Assembly: GCA_035946955.1 (NCBI GenBank) | Contig: DASYYE010000156.1 | Location: 1-5,714 of the forward strand | DNA length: 5,714 bases | DNA from: DASYYE01 sp035946955 | Lineage (GTDB): Bacteria > Actinomycetota > Actinomycetes > Streptosporangiales > Streptosporangiaceae | Reading direction: 5' to 3' | Shown: positions 4,627 through 5,714 of the stretch, one piece after another | Position numbering within the stretch: the first letter of the stretch is position 1 | How the letters are laid out: each line of letters starts with the position of its first letter | The notes under the pieces: generated by a model | The model's database searches: none | What the model saw: the letters and a program-made list of their open reading frames with translations, nothing else | Told to the model about the DNA's origin: nothing | Translations under genes and position numbers: made by a program

Positions 4627-5409
4627 TCAGCTGTCCGGCGCGCTCGGCTGCATGACGGTGAACGTGGCGCCCTGGGGGTCACAGATGGTCGCCATCCGGC
4701 CGACCGGCGTGTCGAATGGCTCGGTGATCACCGCGCCGCCCAGCTTGGCCGCTTTCGCCGCAGCCTCGTCCACGTCCTCGACCGCGAAGTACACGTGCCA
4801 GTGGTTGGGTATGCCCGGCGCCTGCGGCGCGGTGCTGCCACCGACCTGTGCGTCCCCGGCGTGGAACAGGGTGTACTCGTCGCCGCCACCCATGTCCATG
4901 GTGGAGGTGGTCAGGCCGACCACCCTCTCGTAGAAGGCCGGTGCCGAGGGGTCGGTGGTGATGAGCTCGTTCCAGATGACGGTTCCTGGCTCGTTCACCA
5001 GCGAAGCCCCGATGTGGGTGTTGGCCTGCCACAGGCATACCCCGGCACCGCTCGGGTCCATGACGTAGGCCATCCGCCCGGCGTCCATCACGTCCATGGG
5101 AGGCATGGCTACCTGGCCGCCGGCCGCCGCGACCTTGGCGACCGCGTCGTCGACCGAGTCGACCGCCAGGTAGGTGTTCCACATCGCGGGTGCACCAGCG
5201 GTCTTCATGTCCGGTGGCTGGGGCGCGATAGCGGCGATGTGGTGGCCGTCGACCGTGGCCATCGAGTAGGTCGGCCCGTCCGGCATCGGCTGGTCGTCGA
5301 AGTCCCAGTCGAACATCTCGCCGTAGAAGACCTTGGCGGCCTCCGGGTCACTGGTCTGCAGGTCCACCCAGTTGGGCGTCCCCTGCGTATACGAAGTGCG
5401 TTCCGGCAT
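4627..5409 (-). CDS. VOC (glyoxalase/bleomycin-resistance fold) family protein, CFP32/Rv0577-like
   Basis: A 260-residue soluble protein with two tandem VOC domains (about 10-130 and 142-257), each with paired beta-alpha-beta-beta-beta modules. Start (TPNWVDLQTSDPEAAKVFYG, 11-30), middle (GRMAYVMDPSGA, 111-122; LWQANTHIGASLVNEPGT, 126-143; WNELITTD, 146-153) and end (PNHWHVYFAVEDVDEAAAKA, 201-220; DPQGATF, 244-250) agree closely, from memory, with Mycobacterium tuberculosis CFP32 (Rv0577, 261 residues) and Streptomyces relatives annotated as hydroxylases. The biochemical reaction is uncertain; VOC proteins often bind a divalent metal and act on small electrophiles or antibiotics. I chose ATG 5409 over the longer frame reaching 5508: it has GGGAG six bases upstream, and the resulting length and N-terminus match the family. 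Confidence 0.93.
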   Translation of the reverse strand: MPERTSYTQGTPNWVDLQTSDPEAAKVFYGEMFDWDFDDQPMPDGPTYSMATVDGHHIAAIAPQPPDMKTAGAPAMWNTYLAVDSVDDAVAKVAAAGGQVAMPPMDVMDAGRMAYVMDPSGAGVCLWQANTHIGASLVNEPGTVIWNELITTDPSAPAFYERVVGLTTSTMDMGGGDEYTLFHAGDAQVGGSTAPQAPGIPNHWHVYFAVEDVDEAAAKAAKLGGAVITEPFDTPVGRMATICDPQGATFTVMQPSAPDS

Positions 5410-5411
5410 GA

Positions 5412-5582
5412 CTAACTCCCTCTCCCTGGTGAGTTGCGAGGTCCAGATGGGCCTTGCGGCCGGTGGAAGCGGTCGGGCGGTCCATCGCTGGGGTGCCCGG
5501 AGCGACATCGACTGGGTCGGTGATCAGCGCGAAGGTCTCGCCCGGACCCGGGGGGCACGTGGACGGACTCCTCAACCGTCAT
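5412..5582 (-). pseudogene. Frameshifted 5' remnant of a possible SRPBCC (polyketide cyclase-like) gene
   Basis: A 56-codon frame starts at ATG 5582, seven bases after a strong GGAGGAG site (5590-5596). It begins MTVEESVHVPP and then becomes an Arg/Pro/Gly/Ser-rich sequence with poor third-position GC. Removing one C from the CCCCCC run at 5550-5555 joins it to the +1 frame, giving SVHVPPGPGETFALITDP. This matches in pattern and spacing the N-terminus of SRPBCC/START-type proteins (SV-x-V-x-AP-x-E-x-VFALITDP). The +1 frame keeps high third-position GC for about 40 codons and runs on to 5348, inside the VOC gene, but family resemblance stops after ITDP. The best reading is a truncated, frameshifted remnant left upstream of the VOC gene. 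Alternatives are a real 56-residue leader peptide or a sequencing error. Confidence 0.4.
5416..5420 (-). promoter_or_regulatory. Ribosome binding site deciding the VOC gene start
   Basis: GGGAG on the minus strand lies six bases before ATG 5409. It overlaps the end of the short upstream reading frame (stop 5412-5414), so translation of that frame could be coupled to the VOC gene. Confidence 0.7.
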
Positions 5583-5602
5583 CGAACGGCTCCTCCAGCG
5601 GT

Positions 5603-5714
5603 CTACTGATTTGTGACATTCAGCGCATCACGGACCAGTTGGCCCAGCTCATGCGTACAAACGATCCGAGTTCCGCCCGCAGGTGCAGCCATACCCCGGC
5701 TCACCAGGAAACTA
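5603..5714 (-). CDS. Possible C-terminal end of an unidentified minus-strand gene (partial)
   Basis: The minus strand is open from the window edge to a TAG at 5603-5605, giving 36 residues that end in RIVCTHELGQLVRDALNVTNQ. I do not recognise the family. The stop lies 20 bases before ATG 5582, a spacing that would suit an operon with the remnant and the VOC gene. Third-position GC is only about 58%, well below the neighbours, so this may be degraded or non-coding sequence. The rest of the gene is outside the window. Confidence 0.25.
   Translation of the reverse strand, partial: SFLVSRGMAAPAGGTRIVCTHELGQLVRDALNVTNQ

Noticed and set aside
5410..5508. N-terminal extension of the VOC protein to a start at 5508
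   Set aside because: The extra 33 residues are unlike the family, while ATG 5409 has a well-placed GGGAG site and gives the expected 260-residue length.

Overview
The window is about 70% G+C, with codons ending mostly in G or C, GTG/TTG starts, and protein families typical of actinobacteria: a CFP32-like two-domain VOC protein, an AraC/DUF2000 pair and a NiCoT nickel transporter under TTGCAA-type boxes. It looks like chromosomal DNA of a high-GC actinomycete; the genus cannot be fixed from sequence alone.

Layout. (1) 2-1032 (+): the last 22 codons of an ABC-2-type ATPase, overlapping by ATGA a six-helix ABC-2 permease, so the 3' end of a drug/lipid exporter operon. (2) 1041-2183 (-): a nickel/cobalt permease, convergent with the exporter across only 8 bp. 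Its 5' region (2234-2308) is an AT-rich island with five TTGCAA-like elements, four at an exact 16-bp period, laid over a recognisable promoter. This is the most striking regulatory structure here and resembles Fur-family nickel (Nur) control. (3) 2336-2465: a GC-rich minisatellite of about 17/35-bp units. (4) 2474-2935 (-): a gene of an uncharacterised family, with a start fixed by a strong ribosome binding site and two dyads plus a direct repeat upstream. (5) 3227-4060 (-) and 4135-4545 (+): a divergent AraC-family regulator and DUF2000 protein. (6) 4564-4610: a large hairpin serving as terminator between the convergent DUF2000 and VOC genes. (7) 4627-5409 (-): a two-domain VOC (glyoxalase-fold) protein of the CFP32/Rv0577 type. 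(8) 5412-5582 (-): just upstream of it, a short reading frame that looks like the first 35 or so codons of an SRPBCC-family gene with a one-base frameshift at a C6 run, and beyond it a possible 3' end of another minus-strand gene.

The genes are mostly independent units (exporter, nickel uptake, regulator/DUF2000 pair, VOC), not one pathway. I do not see a clear new multi-gene system. The best leads are the TTGCAA array in front of the nickel permease, the orphan 153-residue protein with its upstream dyads, and the frameshifted remnant upstream of the VOC gene.
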